A stretch of 64,000 nucleotides of DNA from positions 64,501-128,500 of the forward strand of contig BRXU01000016.1 of the NCBI GenBank assembly GCA_030267565.1, given 5' to 3'. The DNA comes from Pleodorina starrii. Lineage: Eukaryota > Chlorophyta > Chlorophyceae > Chlamydomonadales > Volvocaceae. The notes beneath the pieces were generated by a model. It had not been told where the DNA came from and did no database searches. It saw only the letters and a program-made list of their open reading frames with translations. A program made the position numbers and the translations under genes. Of the stretch, positions 34,546 to 45,970 are shown one piece after another; within the stretch, counting starts at the first letter, position 1; every line of letters begins with the position of its first letter.

Positions 34546-37500
34546 CTACTCCCTGGACACCCCAGAGTCAGGCAGGCGTGGCGAAACGGCCAGGAGCTGT
34601 TGCTGTTGCTGCTGCTGTGGTTGCTGCTGCTGCGGCGGCGGCAGCTGCTGATCCCGCTGTTGATCCTGCTGTGCCTCCTGCAGGAATCCCTGCTGCTGCG
34701 GAGGCTGCTGCTGCTGCTGCAACGCCGCCACAGCCGTTCCCTGCTGCTGCTCCGCCTGCGGCTGCTGCTGCTGTTGGTGCGCCTGCGCCGGCGGGGACAG
34801 ACCCGCATCCCCCGCCGCCTCCGGTTGTGCGACCGACAGCAGCGGCTGAGGCGCGCCCTCGCACTGCTGCTGCTGCGGCGCTGGAAGGGCAGGGTCTGCA
34901 GATACATCGGATGGGTCGGGGAGCGGCGCAGGCAGCTGGACCACCGCTGCCTGCTCCTGCTGCTGCTGCAGACCTTGCTGTGGTGGCGGCTCTTGCCGCT
35001 GCCGCGGCGACGCATCTCCAGTCAGCATCATCATCTGATCTTGATCTTGATCCTGCTGCGCACTCCCCTGCCGCCGCTGCGGCGCCTCCGCGCCGCCCGC
35101 AGAGCCGTCCCTCCCTGCCTCTTGCACCGCCCGCACCTGCGCCTCCCCTGCCGCAGGCGGCAGCACCAGCGCCACACGCTCGTGCGCCGCCAGCTGCTGC
35201 TGTAGCTGCAGGAGCTGTTGCTGCTGCTGCCGCTCCTCTCGCGCCGCCGGCCCCGCCAGCGGCCCCCCGGCGGGCGTGCCCGGGACCTGCGGCAACGCCG
35301 TCGCCGGCGGCGGCGGCGCCGGCGGCGCTAGCTCGCCCGGCTGGCGCCGGACGAGCGGCAGCAGGTGCAGGCACTCGGAGATCAGCGCCAGGTAGCCGCG
35401 CACGCGGTCCGTCTCCGCAGCGCTTGTGCGGCCCAGCAGCTGGTCCGCCTCCGCCAGCTTCGAAACCACATTCCGGGCGATGGACGACAGCAGCACCGGG
35501 CCAGGGAGGGAGGCCTCCTGCACACCGCGGCCGGCAAGATCCGGCAGGGACGCCGTCGCCGCCTCCGCTGGAGCGGCGGCAGCGGCGCGCCGCGGCGCGG
35601 CTGACGCGGGCTGCGGCGGCAACGACCCGGTGGCGGCTGCGCCGCCGCTGCCGCTGGATGTGCGGCGGATGGGGGCGGTGGGGGCGGGCGGCAGGGCTGC
35701 CGCCGCGGGGCCGGCGGCAGCCGTGGAGGCGGCGGCGGCGGCGGCAGCCGCAGCGAGCGGGGCTGGAGGCGCGAGCTGCTGGGCGGCTGCTGTCCCGGCG
35801 GCGAGGGCGGTGAGCAAGGGGTTGGTGGCGGAGAGGAGCGGGTTGGCGGCCAGAAGCGGGTTGGCGGAGAGGAGCGGGTTGAGCTGAGGGATGATGGATA
35901 TGTAGGGGCAACATTGGGGGGTGGGGCTTGGTTGGTTGGTGGGGAGAAATGGGCGGCGTAGGTGGCTTGGTCGGTGTAGGTAAGGAGAGGCTGTCAGGAG
36001 GCCTGGGAAGTCAGCCGAAGAATGGTTCCATTCATTCCGGCAAGCTACGGGAAGGCCACCGGGGCGGCGAGCAGTGCGGGTAGCGCTGTGGTTTGGCGGC
36101 CACGAATCCCCAAAACCCGCCCGCTTCCCAAGGCGGAAAAAGACCGATTACAGCCCACAAGAGTGACGCGCGCGTTTTCGGTGAAGAGGCCTGTGGGCAC
36201 AGGTCCTTCAGGACAAGCCCATCTTCCCATCCAGCTCCAGCTCCAGTTGCCCCAAAAGTGCGCAAACTTCCCGCCTTTGCCTGAGATGCTTCACCCCGCA
36301 CAACAAACGGCTCACCGACAGCAGCGACCGCGCCGCGGGGCCGGCGGCCCCGCCGCCAGACACCAGCGGCGTGAGCGCCGCCTTTATCTGGGCCTGTATG
36401 ACCTGTTGCGCTTCCTGCAAGATCTTGAAAGTCTGCATCTGCTGTTGCTGGGTTTGCGGCTGGGGCTGGTGCGAGATGAGCTGTTGCTGCTGCTGCTGAT
36501 GTGGCTGTTGAGGCGGCTGCGACTGCTGTTGCTGCTGTTGTAGAGTAGGCAGCGCCGGCTGCTGCGGAGGCGGCTGGATGTCCACGCTGGATGGCTGCTG
36601 CGGCTGTAGCTCCTCCGCCGCCCCGCCCGCACCATTCGACAGCGCCTGGCCCTGCGCCTGGGGAGGCGAGCCAGACGATGGAGCGCGAGGAAGCTGCGCT
36701 GGAGGCTGCCGGTGCCCGCCGCGCTCCAGATCCTGTGCGTCTCGCCCTGCTTGCTGCGCACCGTTTGCCTGCAGCGCCCCAGCAGCCGCCGCCGCCGCTG
36801 CATCGGCCGCACTGACGTTGCCGCTGCCGCCGGCGCCGCCCATGTTCGCAACGCCCCCTTGGCTCATGCCCGCCCGGGCCGCGGCCGCATCTGCCTCCGC
36901 CGCGACAGCTGCCGCAGCCGCCGCCGCCACCGCCGCCGCCGTTGCGGCCGCAGCACCAGCCGAGGGGTCCGTGGCGCCGCGCTCACCAGCACCGCCGCCG
37001 CCGCTGAAGACGCCGCCGCCGCCAGTGTCGCCGTTGCGCCGCCGAATCACACTGCCGCGTGCAGCGGCGCCATTGGGGTCCTCGACGACTCCATCGTCGT
37101 CGTCAGCCGCCGCTGCCCCTCCATCCAGCACTTGCTGCTGCGGGGCTTGCCCCGGGGCTGAGCCACCAGCAAGCGGCTGCGGCGTCGGTTGCCGCGCATT
37201 CACGTCGGCCAAACCAGTTCCTGCGGCGACGCCGTCCGCCGGTGCCGCCCCGTCTGCACAGGGCCAGCCAAGATACCAAAGCGTTGGTGAGCCAGCCAGC
37301 CAGCTGCACCACTTGTGCAACGCGTGGTGTGCAGCACGCCGCAGCAGCAGCTGGCAACAGCCGGCGTCCCTCACCCCCTCGCCTACCTCCCCCTCGGGGC
37401 CTTCCGACCCCGCCCTCCGCCAGTGCCGCATGCGATGCAAGGCCCCCGCACCCGCCCCAAACCACACCAGTCACTGGATCAAGGTTACAGCTACCGTATG

Positions 37501-39320
37501 TTAGGCAGGTATGTGGACATGTCCGTGCGCTGGCGCCGCATCAATTCTGTCGCGGGTCATCTTCTTCTCTGGCCTAAAACGCGCACCTCCTCCAACGCCA
37601 CCGCCGCCGCCTCCGGTCCCAACGCCGTTGGCAACGCCCACGCCCCCCGCCGCTGCGGCTGCGGGCGCGGGCGCGATGACGCCATTGGCCGGCTCGTCTG
37701 GCAGCAGCTCCGTCAGTGCCTCCCAGACCCGCTGCGTGAGGTGCAGCTGGCAGCCAAGCGCCTGGTAGACCTGTCGGGCGAGGCAATGCGTGGGAAGCGA
37801 AGTGGAATGGGGACCGGAGGACCGGGAACGTGCCAAAACGAACGGGCCTGACACGCGACCCCGGTGTGACACGTCACGCGCAAACGTACCTGCTTGCGCT
37901 CCTGCGGTCGCGCCGCCCAGAACCTCGCCGCGCCGCCGTCCAGCTGCGCCAGGTAGCCCCCCAGCGCGCGATAGCTGGCCTGCATCTGCGCGAAGCGCTG
38001 CACCAGGGACGACGACCGCCGCTCGTAGCCCAGAGTGGACAACCCCGCCACGACGGCGTCCCACAGCGCCTTGCGCTTGTCGCCGTACTTTCCCACCAGG
38101 CCGCCGTACAGCAGTACCATGTGTAGCTCCTCCTCGGGCGTCCAGCTGGAGGCGCGGTGGCGCTTGACGCGGGGCTGGAGGGCGCGCCAGGGAGGGGCGA
38201 GGAGACAGGGGGGAACAGCAGGGAACAGTCCCTGTTTGAAACGCTGACCGGCGGGTAAGCTGGCAGCCCGGGGAGGGGGAAAGAAAAGCTTTTCCGGGAG
38301 GAGAGCAGGGCAGAGAACGGAGGCGGGGCGAAAATGGGAAGGGCTGGATTGGGGTGAGATGGGAAGGCGCACAGCTGTGGCGAAGCCTGCCCTCCCCCTC
38401 GCCCATCGCTTCTTTTCCTGGCTCGTCCTGGCTCGCCCTTTCAACCTCCTCTGCCTGCGTCTGTGGGCCCGCGTCCCCACACGCCAGCGCCGCTGCGGCG
38501 CGCCCCATGTTCTGCAGCCGCGCGCTTCGCGCAATCGTCCCGTCCGAGGCCTCGCCCAGCGACACGCACCTGCGTCTCGGCCCCCGCCGCCATCACCGCC
38601 TCCATCCACGCGCCCTCCGCCTGCACGCCCCCGCCGCTGACCCCACCGCCGCGGACACCGCCCCCCGCCGCTGCCGCCGCTGCCACCGCCGCCGCGGCCG
38701 CGGCAGCCGCCATCGCCGCTGCCGCCGCGCTGGCGGTGCTGGCGCTGCGCGTCGTGCCCGCTTGCCGGTGCTCCTGTGCCGCGCCGGCCCCGCCGACGCT
38801 GCTCTCAATAGCCGCCGCCATGGCGGCCTGCAGCGGCCCCGGCTCCTGGAGGGCCACCTGACTGTGCAGGTGCATCGGCGGCAGCGGGACCTGCATTTGC
38901 CCCGAAACCACCTGCTGCTGTCCCGGCTGCTGCTGCTGCTGCTGCGTTGCCTGCTGCTGTTGACTCTGCTGCCCTTGCTGACCCGGCTGCTGCTGCTGCT
39001 GCGGTTGTTGCTGCTGCGAGGGGGACGCCTGTGGCGCCTGCTGCAGCTCGCCGGCGGCGGGCTGGCCGGGTGGCTGGGAGGTCGCGGCTTGGGCCGGCGA
39101 CAGGTGCCCCAGCGGCACCGCCTGCTGCTGTTGCTGTTGCTGCTGCTGCGGGTGAGGGTGTTGCGAGCTCTGCGGGTGCTGTTGGCCGTGCGTCAGCGCC
39201 ATTGGCGCCGGCGGCCCGCCCGGCGTGTGTGCCTGCAGGTGGGCCGCATCGGCGGGCCCCAGTTGGCCTTGCGACACCGCGTGGTGGTGCGCCTGCGCCT
39301 GAGCATGCTGGTGGTGGGTC

Positions 39321-39364
<44 letters not shown>

Positions 39365-40171
39365 CTGCTGGTGATGGTGGTGATGATGATGCGCCACAGC
39401 CATATCGTGGAGCGCATGCGGGTTGGTGGCGAGGTAGTGCTCCGACGGCGGGCCGCCGTTGGCTGTCGCAGCCGCGGTCGCCGCAGCTGCCGCGGCCGCG
39501 GCCGCTGCAGCGCAGGCGTGCTGATGTGGGTGCTGTGGTTGCTGCTGCAGGTGGCTGGGCGGCATGCCAACCCGTTGTTGCTGCTGGTGCGGCTGTGGCT
39601 GGTGTTGTTGGTGCTGGTGTTGTTGGTGCGGGTGCGGGGAGGGCTGCGTCATGAGCTGCTGGGCGGTGGCGTCGGGCATGCCCGGCGGCGACAGGTACGC
39701 CGCGCCGCCAGAAGAGTTAGCGGCTGCGGCGGCGGCTACCGCCCCCGACGGGACGGCGTCCAGGGGCAAGGGGAGCGAGCTGAAGTGATGGGGGTGTTGA
39801 GGGTGTGGGTGCTGCGGATGGTGGGCGTAAGCGACTTGGGTTGCGAGCTGTTGGGAGGGGTGGTGCAAGTGGCCGTTGGCGAGGGGCTCGGGTCCCTGGG
39901 GGAGGGCGTGCCGCATCTGGTGCTGCTGCGGCTGCGGCTGCTGGTGGTGGTGGTGCGCGTGCATCTGGTGTTGTGAAAGGACTGCACCGTGCTGGTGGAC
40001 TGGGAGCCCGACGGGTACCTGCATCTGGTATTGGCCCTGGTGCGGATACTGGCTCTGGTGGTGGTGGCCGGAATGGTGGTGATGCAGGTGCAGCTGCTGC
40101 TCCTCATGATGGTGATGGTGATGAAATGGTTGCTGCGAATGGTGGTAGGTATTCCATTCTTCCTGTTTCAT
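34546..40171 (-). CDS. His/Gln-rich protein with Myb/SANT-like domain
   Basis: Probably a nuclear DNA-binding or transcription co-regulator protein. Minus-strand exons are 40171..38570, 38174..37890, 37770..37587, 37253..36316 and 35883..34546, with phases 0, 0, 1, 0 all matching, giving 1448 residues. Exon 1 is extremely rich in His and Gln. Exon 2 carries the only globular domain (RHRASSWTPEEELHMVLLYG ... RFAQMQASYRALGGYLAQLD), which resembles a Myb/SANT-like helix bundle. Exon 3 continues it with LGCQLHLTQRVWEALTELLP. Exon 5 opens with four NPLL motifs, followed by long Gln runs. The first in-frame ATG is at 40171, but the frame remains open and coding-like up to about 40341, next to a possible acceptor, so an upstream exon may exist. 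I infer the nuclear role from the domain type and composition; no named orthologue is claimed. Confidence 0.7.
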
Positions 40172-40341
40172 ATCCTGGAGCTCGTGGTGGTGCGGGTGCT
40201 GCCCCTGATGGTGCTGCGCCAGGTGGTTGTAGTGCGCATGCTGAGGACCGCCGCCCGCCAGGTCGCCATCTACGCCGGTCGCACCCCATGGATTTGATGC
40301 GTGAGACGTGATTGTGTTGAAAAGCAAAGCGAATCCACAAG

Positions 40342-40692
40342 CTGCGTCTGATAGTCAGACCGGCGAGAGTCAAAGATATTGCCTCTTACAAAATGTATCA
40401 GCTTGCTTACACAGAGACCTATTTTGTAATTACAATAGGCGTAAGAAGTGTCGAGTCAGGTAGCTTGGAGCGCTTTCAAGCCGAACGTTCGCCCGGTTCG
40501 TAAATATTTACGAACGTCTGTATATAGAGAAGGTACGTGCAGCAGAGAGGTGTATACAAGGAGTAAGAGCCAGCCTGCGTCAAAGTTGGTTGACAGAAGA
40601 GCCTTTCCTAACGCCCGATTTGTACTGCACGTAAGATTTAAGACCAGGGTTTGCAGAGCTTGTAGCAGCGCGTCGATACCAAAGCACGTAAA
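40342..40692. promoter_or_regulatory. Shared 5' region of two divergent genes
   Basis: The SANT-like gene runs left from here and the D-threonine aldolase-like gene runs right, so about 350 bp (520 bp from ATG to ATG) must hold both promoters or first exons. It is clearly less GC-rich than the coding DNA. No specific factor site is identifiable. Confidence 0.5.
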
Positions 40693-43600
40693 ATGGTAAC
40701 AATGCGTCACGCAAGAATGCGCCTTATGAACCTGGCGCACCAGGCCTTCGCCGCAGGCCGGGCCTCGGCAGCAGGCCGCGTCACTTCGCTCAGGTGACCG
40801 CAAACGGGAAGGGGCCGAGATGCTGTGCCCTCGACCTTGTCTCTCTAACGCGTAACAAAGACCCTTGGGGCCCGCAGGTGCAACGCCACGATATCCGCCA
40901 ACCGCCCTCCTGCAACCGTCGGCAACCGGCTCGCCGACGTCGACACGCCTGCACTCCTGCTCGACCTGGACGGTACGGAACTCCGCGCAACGGAACTAAC
41001 GGCCACCTTATCCTTCCCAGTTTCAACCCGTCCACCCCTTTCGTTTGCCCCTCCCAGCCTTTGAGTGCAACTGTGAGAAGCTGCACCGCACGATGGAGCT
41101 CTACCCGGCCGTGGCCGTCCGGCCACATGCCAAGGTACGGCAAACTGCCCGCAAGAATGTACGACAAAGTCTGCTCGTAAATAATGCAAATTTACCGTAC
41201 GGCACTGTATAGCGCCGTACATACATCTCTCCCAAAATGTGTGCTGTCTTGCTTGGTGTGCGCACACAGACAGCCGTGTCGCCCCGCAGCACCTCTCCGT
41301 CCCCCGGTACCCCCAACCTCCCCTCGCGCCGTACTCCCCCGCAAGGCCCACAAGTCCGCTGACGTGGCGCGAATTCAGCTGCAGCTGCTGGGGGCAAAGG
41401 GCGTCTGCTGCCAAAAGGTACCGGGATGCCGTACATCGTATATCGTAGGGGGCGTGTAGGGGTTCACCGGCAGGGGCACAAAACTCTCGGCGTACGGCCC
41501 GAATCTGACTACCGTACGACCCAAATGTGACTACCGTACGGCCCTGGATCCTGCAGGACGTGGTCCATTTCCAGTTGACTGAAGAGCGACAGCGAGCGAG
41601 AGCGGAGAGTCGCTTGCTGCCGCTCGCTCCCGCCAGTGATTGATAGCGACAGTGAAGGCGACACGCGGACCCCTCCGCCTGCCCCCTCGCCCTCCCTCTC
41701 TCCTGCCCCCTCCCTCTCCGCCTGCCCCGCTGTCCCTTCCCGCCCTGGTCGCTGTCAGGTGGTGGAGGCGGAGGCGATGGCGGAGGGCGGCATCGGCGAT
41801 CTGCTGCTGTCTAATGAGGTGGTGTCTCCCCGCAAGATTGACCGGCTGGCGGGGCTGGCGGCGGCAGGTGGGTGGGTGGGGGGGGGGGGCAAGGTGGTGG
41901 GTGGGTGGGTGGGGGGGGTATTACAGAGAGCGGATGGTGGTGGCTGGTGGGAGGTTGGGAGGGCGCTGCCGGGCGGTGGGTCGCTCAGGGGCCGTGCGGG
42001 CGCGGGGTGTACCGCATCCACTGCCCCGTCTTGTCAGTGATGGTGCGGTTTGCTGTCAGTGATGCGGCTCATTGATGGCGGTCCAATGCGAATAAATTAA
42101 CGACGATATAATAATTAAACTTAAATAAATTAAAAATCAAACAAATTAATCAAATTAACCATTAATAATATTAGAAATTAATAAATAATTTACGATGTTT
42201 TAACTATTAAGATACAAACGATTATCCTGTTATGTGATGAGAGGCAAATGAGGTAATTAGGGGCAGGGCTGGTCGATGCTCTCCGCTGCAGGCGCGCGTG
42301 TGGGCGTGTGCTTCGAGAGTGTGGACAACCTTCGCCGGCTCAACTCAGCGGCGGCGGCGGCGGGGACCTCCCTGGACGTGCTGGTGGAACTCAACGTGGG
42401 CCAGGACAGGTATACCGTATATGACAAATACGGAAAGTACGACAAGGGTACGACAAACGGTGCTGCTTCCTGGCCGGCCCGGCTTTCTGCCCCCCTGCGC
42501 TGTCCCTCCGCCATCGCAGCTGCCCCGTGTCGCCGCCGCGGCTGCATCGTTACCTTCATGACGACGTATTGGATGATGCTTTGTGCTTACGGTACCGTAT
42601 ACCAAGGTGGCAGTAGGGCTCATGTCATCATGTGTCGTAATGCCGATCCCATTGCCGCAGGTGCGGTGTGGATTCGCCCGCGGAGGTGGTGGCGCTGGCG
42701 CGGGCTGTGGCCCGTCTGGACAATGTCCGTTTCGCGGGGCTGCAGGCCTACCATGGAGGACTGCAGCACGTGAGAGACCCACGGGACAGGGCGCAGCGCG
42801 TGGGAAAGGTACGGCAGTACGGCAGTGGTGGCGACGGAAAGAGGGTAAAGGGGGGTCCGTCGTGTGCCGGTGCAGGTGGTGGAGCGGGCGCGGGCCGCTG
42901 TGGAGGCGCTGGCGGCGGCGGGGATAGCCTGCGAGACGGTCACCGGCGGCGGCACCGGAACCTACAAGTGGGTGGCTGGGTGGGTGGGTAGTCAGAAAGA
43001 AGATGCCACCGCAGCGAAGCGACGAAGGCGGAGGAGGGGGAAGGGGGTGGAGGCTGGCTGTGTATGTATGTGTGCCCTGCGTCATGGCTTGGGCCGCGCG
43101 CGCCCCTTGGCCCGGCGTCATCACCCCGGCTCCCCGGCCCCCCGGCCCCGGCCCCGGCCGCGCAGGCTCGAGGCAGCCAGCGGTGTGTTCACTGAGGTTC
43201 AACCCGGCTCCTTCGCATTCAACGACGCGGATTACAGCCGCAACAGCCAGGTAGGCACGCAGCAGGGCAACACCCACTTGCCACCACATGCCACATCACC
43301 GCTGCTCTCCTGTTACCGATAGGCGATAGCTCCTGGCTGCTGGTCCCGGCGGCAGGCCCCCGGCTCCACCTACCTTTGTCCACCTGCTTGGGCCCCCCTG
43401 CAACCCACTGCAGGATGATGGCAGCCTGGGCGAGTGGGAGCAGAGCCTGTGGGTATTGACGCAGGTGGGGCGCTGGGGCCCGGTTCTCTCCAGCACCCCG
43501 ACCACCCCGATCTTCTCCACCTCTTCACACCACCACATCCACGCATTCGCACATTCACTTGTTGGGTGTGGTGGTGTTGGGGAAGGGGCTGTTTGTGGTC

Positions 43601-44781
43601 CTGAAAATGGCCTGCAGACCCTCGGCGGCGGTGGTGGTGGTGGTGATGGTGTGCGGGAGGTGTGTGCTGATGCGGCGGGGATGGCACTGCCGGGGATGGC
43701 ACCCCCAAAACCACGGCCTCTCCAGAATTCTCCTTCCATCCTTACCCACCTTGCTCCGCGCCGCGCCATAACTGCAGTACAGTCCGTACACAATCGCCAT
43801 CCGTACACAATTGTTCTCCTGAATTAAATAATCTCTTAACCTCCTTTGCTCAACCGCGGAGGTCATGTCCGTGAGCCCCTCCCGCGGCTTGGCGGTGGTG
43901 GACGCGGGCACCAAGGCGGTGTCGCTCGACAGCGGCCCGCCGCAGCTGCCGCCACGGTACGGCGAGCTGTACGGCACGACGCTGGAGTACGTCAGCGGCG
44001 GCGACGAGCACGGCAAGCTGCTGTGGCCCCAGGTGCGGCGCCATTGGGGCTCATCCGGGCACCGGAGATCGGACCGGTAGCGAGACGGAGTAGCGAGACG
44101 GGGGTGGAAGGAGCGGTGTGGTCCGGACGTCCGGTCTTCACGGCGTCCAAACCCCCCAACAAAGAATGTAGGAACCCGCGGTTCTGCCGCTGTTGTCGGC
44201 GGGACAGGCCCTGTTGTTGTTGCTGCTGCTGTTGTCGTCGCTGCTGCAAGGGCCCGCTGGTCGAGATGGATGCCGCCTGCAGTACTGCTGTGCTCTCCAA
44301 GCGCTCCGATTCCGCTCTCCGTCCTCTTGCCGCCCTCCGACTACCAATACGAACACGAAACCACTTGGAGCGAACTCTTTCGAGTGTAAAAACATTTCTG
44401 CAGCGGACCGCGGGGCCCGGTGCATCGCACGGTGCGCGTGTTGCAGCGAACCCGAACCAAGAGGGTCGCCTGTCCATTATGTATGTGTGTGTGTGGGGGG
44501 GGGGTGTTCATCTGATTGCCACGTGACTCGCCCGCTTGTCCTGTCCTGTCCTGCCTCAGGGCGCGTACCAGCTGCCGATGCAGCTGCCGCCGGTAGGCTC
44601 CCTGCTACAGCTGCAGCCCGGGCACTGCGACCCAACCGTCAACTTATACGACTGGATCGTTGCCGTACGGTCCCACAAGGCAGGCGGTGGCGCCGGTGCC
44701 GGCGCTGGCGCCGCCGCGGCGGAGGACGACAGTCGCGTGGTTGCGGTGTGGCCTGTCCGGGGCCGCGGCCCGGGGCACTGA
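40693..44781 (+). CDS. DTA: D-threonine aldolase / D-serine dehydratase-like enzyme
   Basis: A pyridoxal-phosphate enzyme of the alanine racemase-fold DSD1/D-threonine aldolase family, which cleaves D-threonine (or related D-3-hydroxy amino acids) to glycine and an aldehyde, or dehydrates D-serine. Twelve exons: 40693..40793, 40878..40972, 41058..41134, 41346..41417, 41759..41867, 42292..42409, 42661..42808, 42876..42967, 43166..43250, 43414..43464, 43862..44032 and 44560..44781. All junctions are in phase, giving 446 residues. Key motifs are DTPALLLDLDAFE near the start, RPHAKAHKSADVA with the expected PLP lysine, GGGTGTYKLEAASGVFTEVQPGS for phosphate binding, and C-terminal PGHCDPTVNLYD with the expected metal ligands. 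The N-terminus (MVTMRHARMRLMNLAHQAFA) is basic and Arg/Ala-rich, suggesting an organelle transit peptide. A D-threonine aldolase is known from Chlamydomonas. Aldolase versus dehydratase activity cannot be decided from sequence. Confidence 0.92.
42085..42235. other. AT-rich island in DTA intron 5
   Basis: About 150 bp of almost pure A/T (AATTAA-, AATAAAT-rich) sits inside an intron whose remainder is strongly GC-rich. Its base composition is unlike anything else in the window. Organelle-derived DNA or a small AT-rich element are possibilities; no coding or terminal-repeat structure was found. Confidence 0.7.
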
Positions 44782-45970
44782 CCCGCGTACGGACACGGAG
44801 CGGCGCAGCTGCTGCAAAAAACCTACCGACAACGCGCACAACGACGCTCGGACGCGCGGACTGACCGACGGCGGCCTGCCTCACCGAACCCCATCAGAGG
44901 CGCGGGAAGGGGTCCATTGGCCATTGCAGTAACCTCTTCTCGCCTCCCGCCCGCCCTCTCCAAGACCAAGATCCACAGCCCCTTGGTGGGTCGTGATGCC
45001 CCGCCATTGGTGTAAAACACACACGTATCCAGAAGGCACCCCCCAGTTACCTACCTGGGCCTCCCACCGTATCCTCATCAGCACATGTCAAAACCACACA
45101 AACAGACAGACACAGACACATGGCGGTGGGGTACTTCCTTGGTCGCCGGCCGTTCCTGCGCGTTCCCCTGCCCCCCTGCCCCCTCTCGTCGCGCTCACGC
45201 CCTGCGCTGCAGTCATTCTTTCAAAGTGTGTGCCGGGCAGTGTACTACAGTGCACCCCCAAAGAAAAAAAGAATAGCGCAATGACCAGTGATCAGCAATC
45301 AGTCGACACCCACCCGGGGAAACGAGACCGGACACAGCAGTCGCAGCCGGGCCAGCAGGCGCTTGCGAGGGCCATTTTGCTGAGAGAACGCAGCCCTTGG
45401 GCACATCCGGTCGCGACCTACGAAACCCGCTGCCCCCCCCCTGCCCCCCCCCCAGACCCGAAGACCCAAAGTAATCCCCACAATGCGGCAGCTGCTGCCT
45501 TTGGCAGCCAAAGCAACTCCCCCGGCGTCTGCCACCTACATTACGACGTTTTATATGTATGGAAGATGTGGGTCGCGGCCCAATGAATATGATGAGACGC
45601 AAATACCGACGCGTTTTACCCCTCGACGATAGGTCCTCGGCGTTCGAGCCTCCCAGGGCCGCCCTTCGGCGGTGGGGGACTGTGGAGGCCGAAGCCCACA
45701 CATCCTACGTCATCCGATGTCATGTCACGTCACGTCATGCCATGTCAGGTCAGGTCAGGGCGACACGACACGACACGATACGACACGACGCGCTTTCGAC
45801 ATGGGCCATCGGGAGGACTCCGTCAGTCCCGAAGTGGCGACGTAATTGAACGTGCCCCTCTGCTCCCCGGTGCTGTGCCGTGCTGCGCTTGCTACAACCC
45901 CGCGAACGAGCGCTTGCCCAAGTCCTGTTCGCTCTTCCGGAATTGTTGATTGGTACTGCAATGTACGGCA
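44782..45970. other. Spacer between convergent DTA and small membrane-protein genes
   Basis: This contains the 3' UTR of the DTA gene and, from the right, that of the minus-strand membrane-protein gene. A degenerate ATGTCACGTC/CACGACACGA short repeat lies at about 45718-45790. No exon with recognisable content was found. Confidence 0.55.
45011..45015 (+). terminator. TGTAA polyadenylation motif after DTA
   Basis: TGTAA lies 230 bp beyond the DTA stop codon, a typical distance for volvocine algal transcripts. Confidence 0.55.

Noticed and set aside
34425..35813. 462-codon Ala/Pro-rich open frame on the plus strand
   Set aside because: Antisense shadow of SANT-gene exon 5. The minus-strand reading has the NPLL repeats, an in-phase acceptor and low-complexity Gln tracts shared with the neighbouring exons.
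38354..39976. 540-codon open frame on the plus strand, Leu/Arg-rich
   Set aside because: It is the antisense reading of CAG/CAC-rich exon 1 of the minus-strand SANT-like gene. The Leu runs are CTG complements of the Gln codons, and the minus strand has the phase-consistent exon chain.
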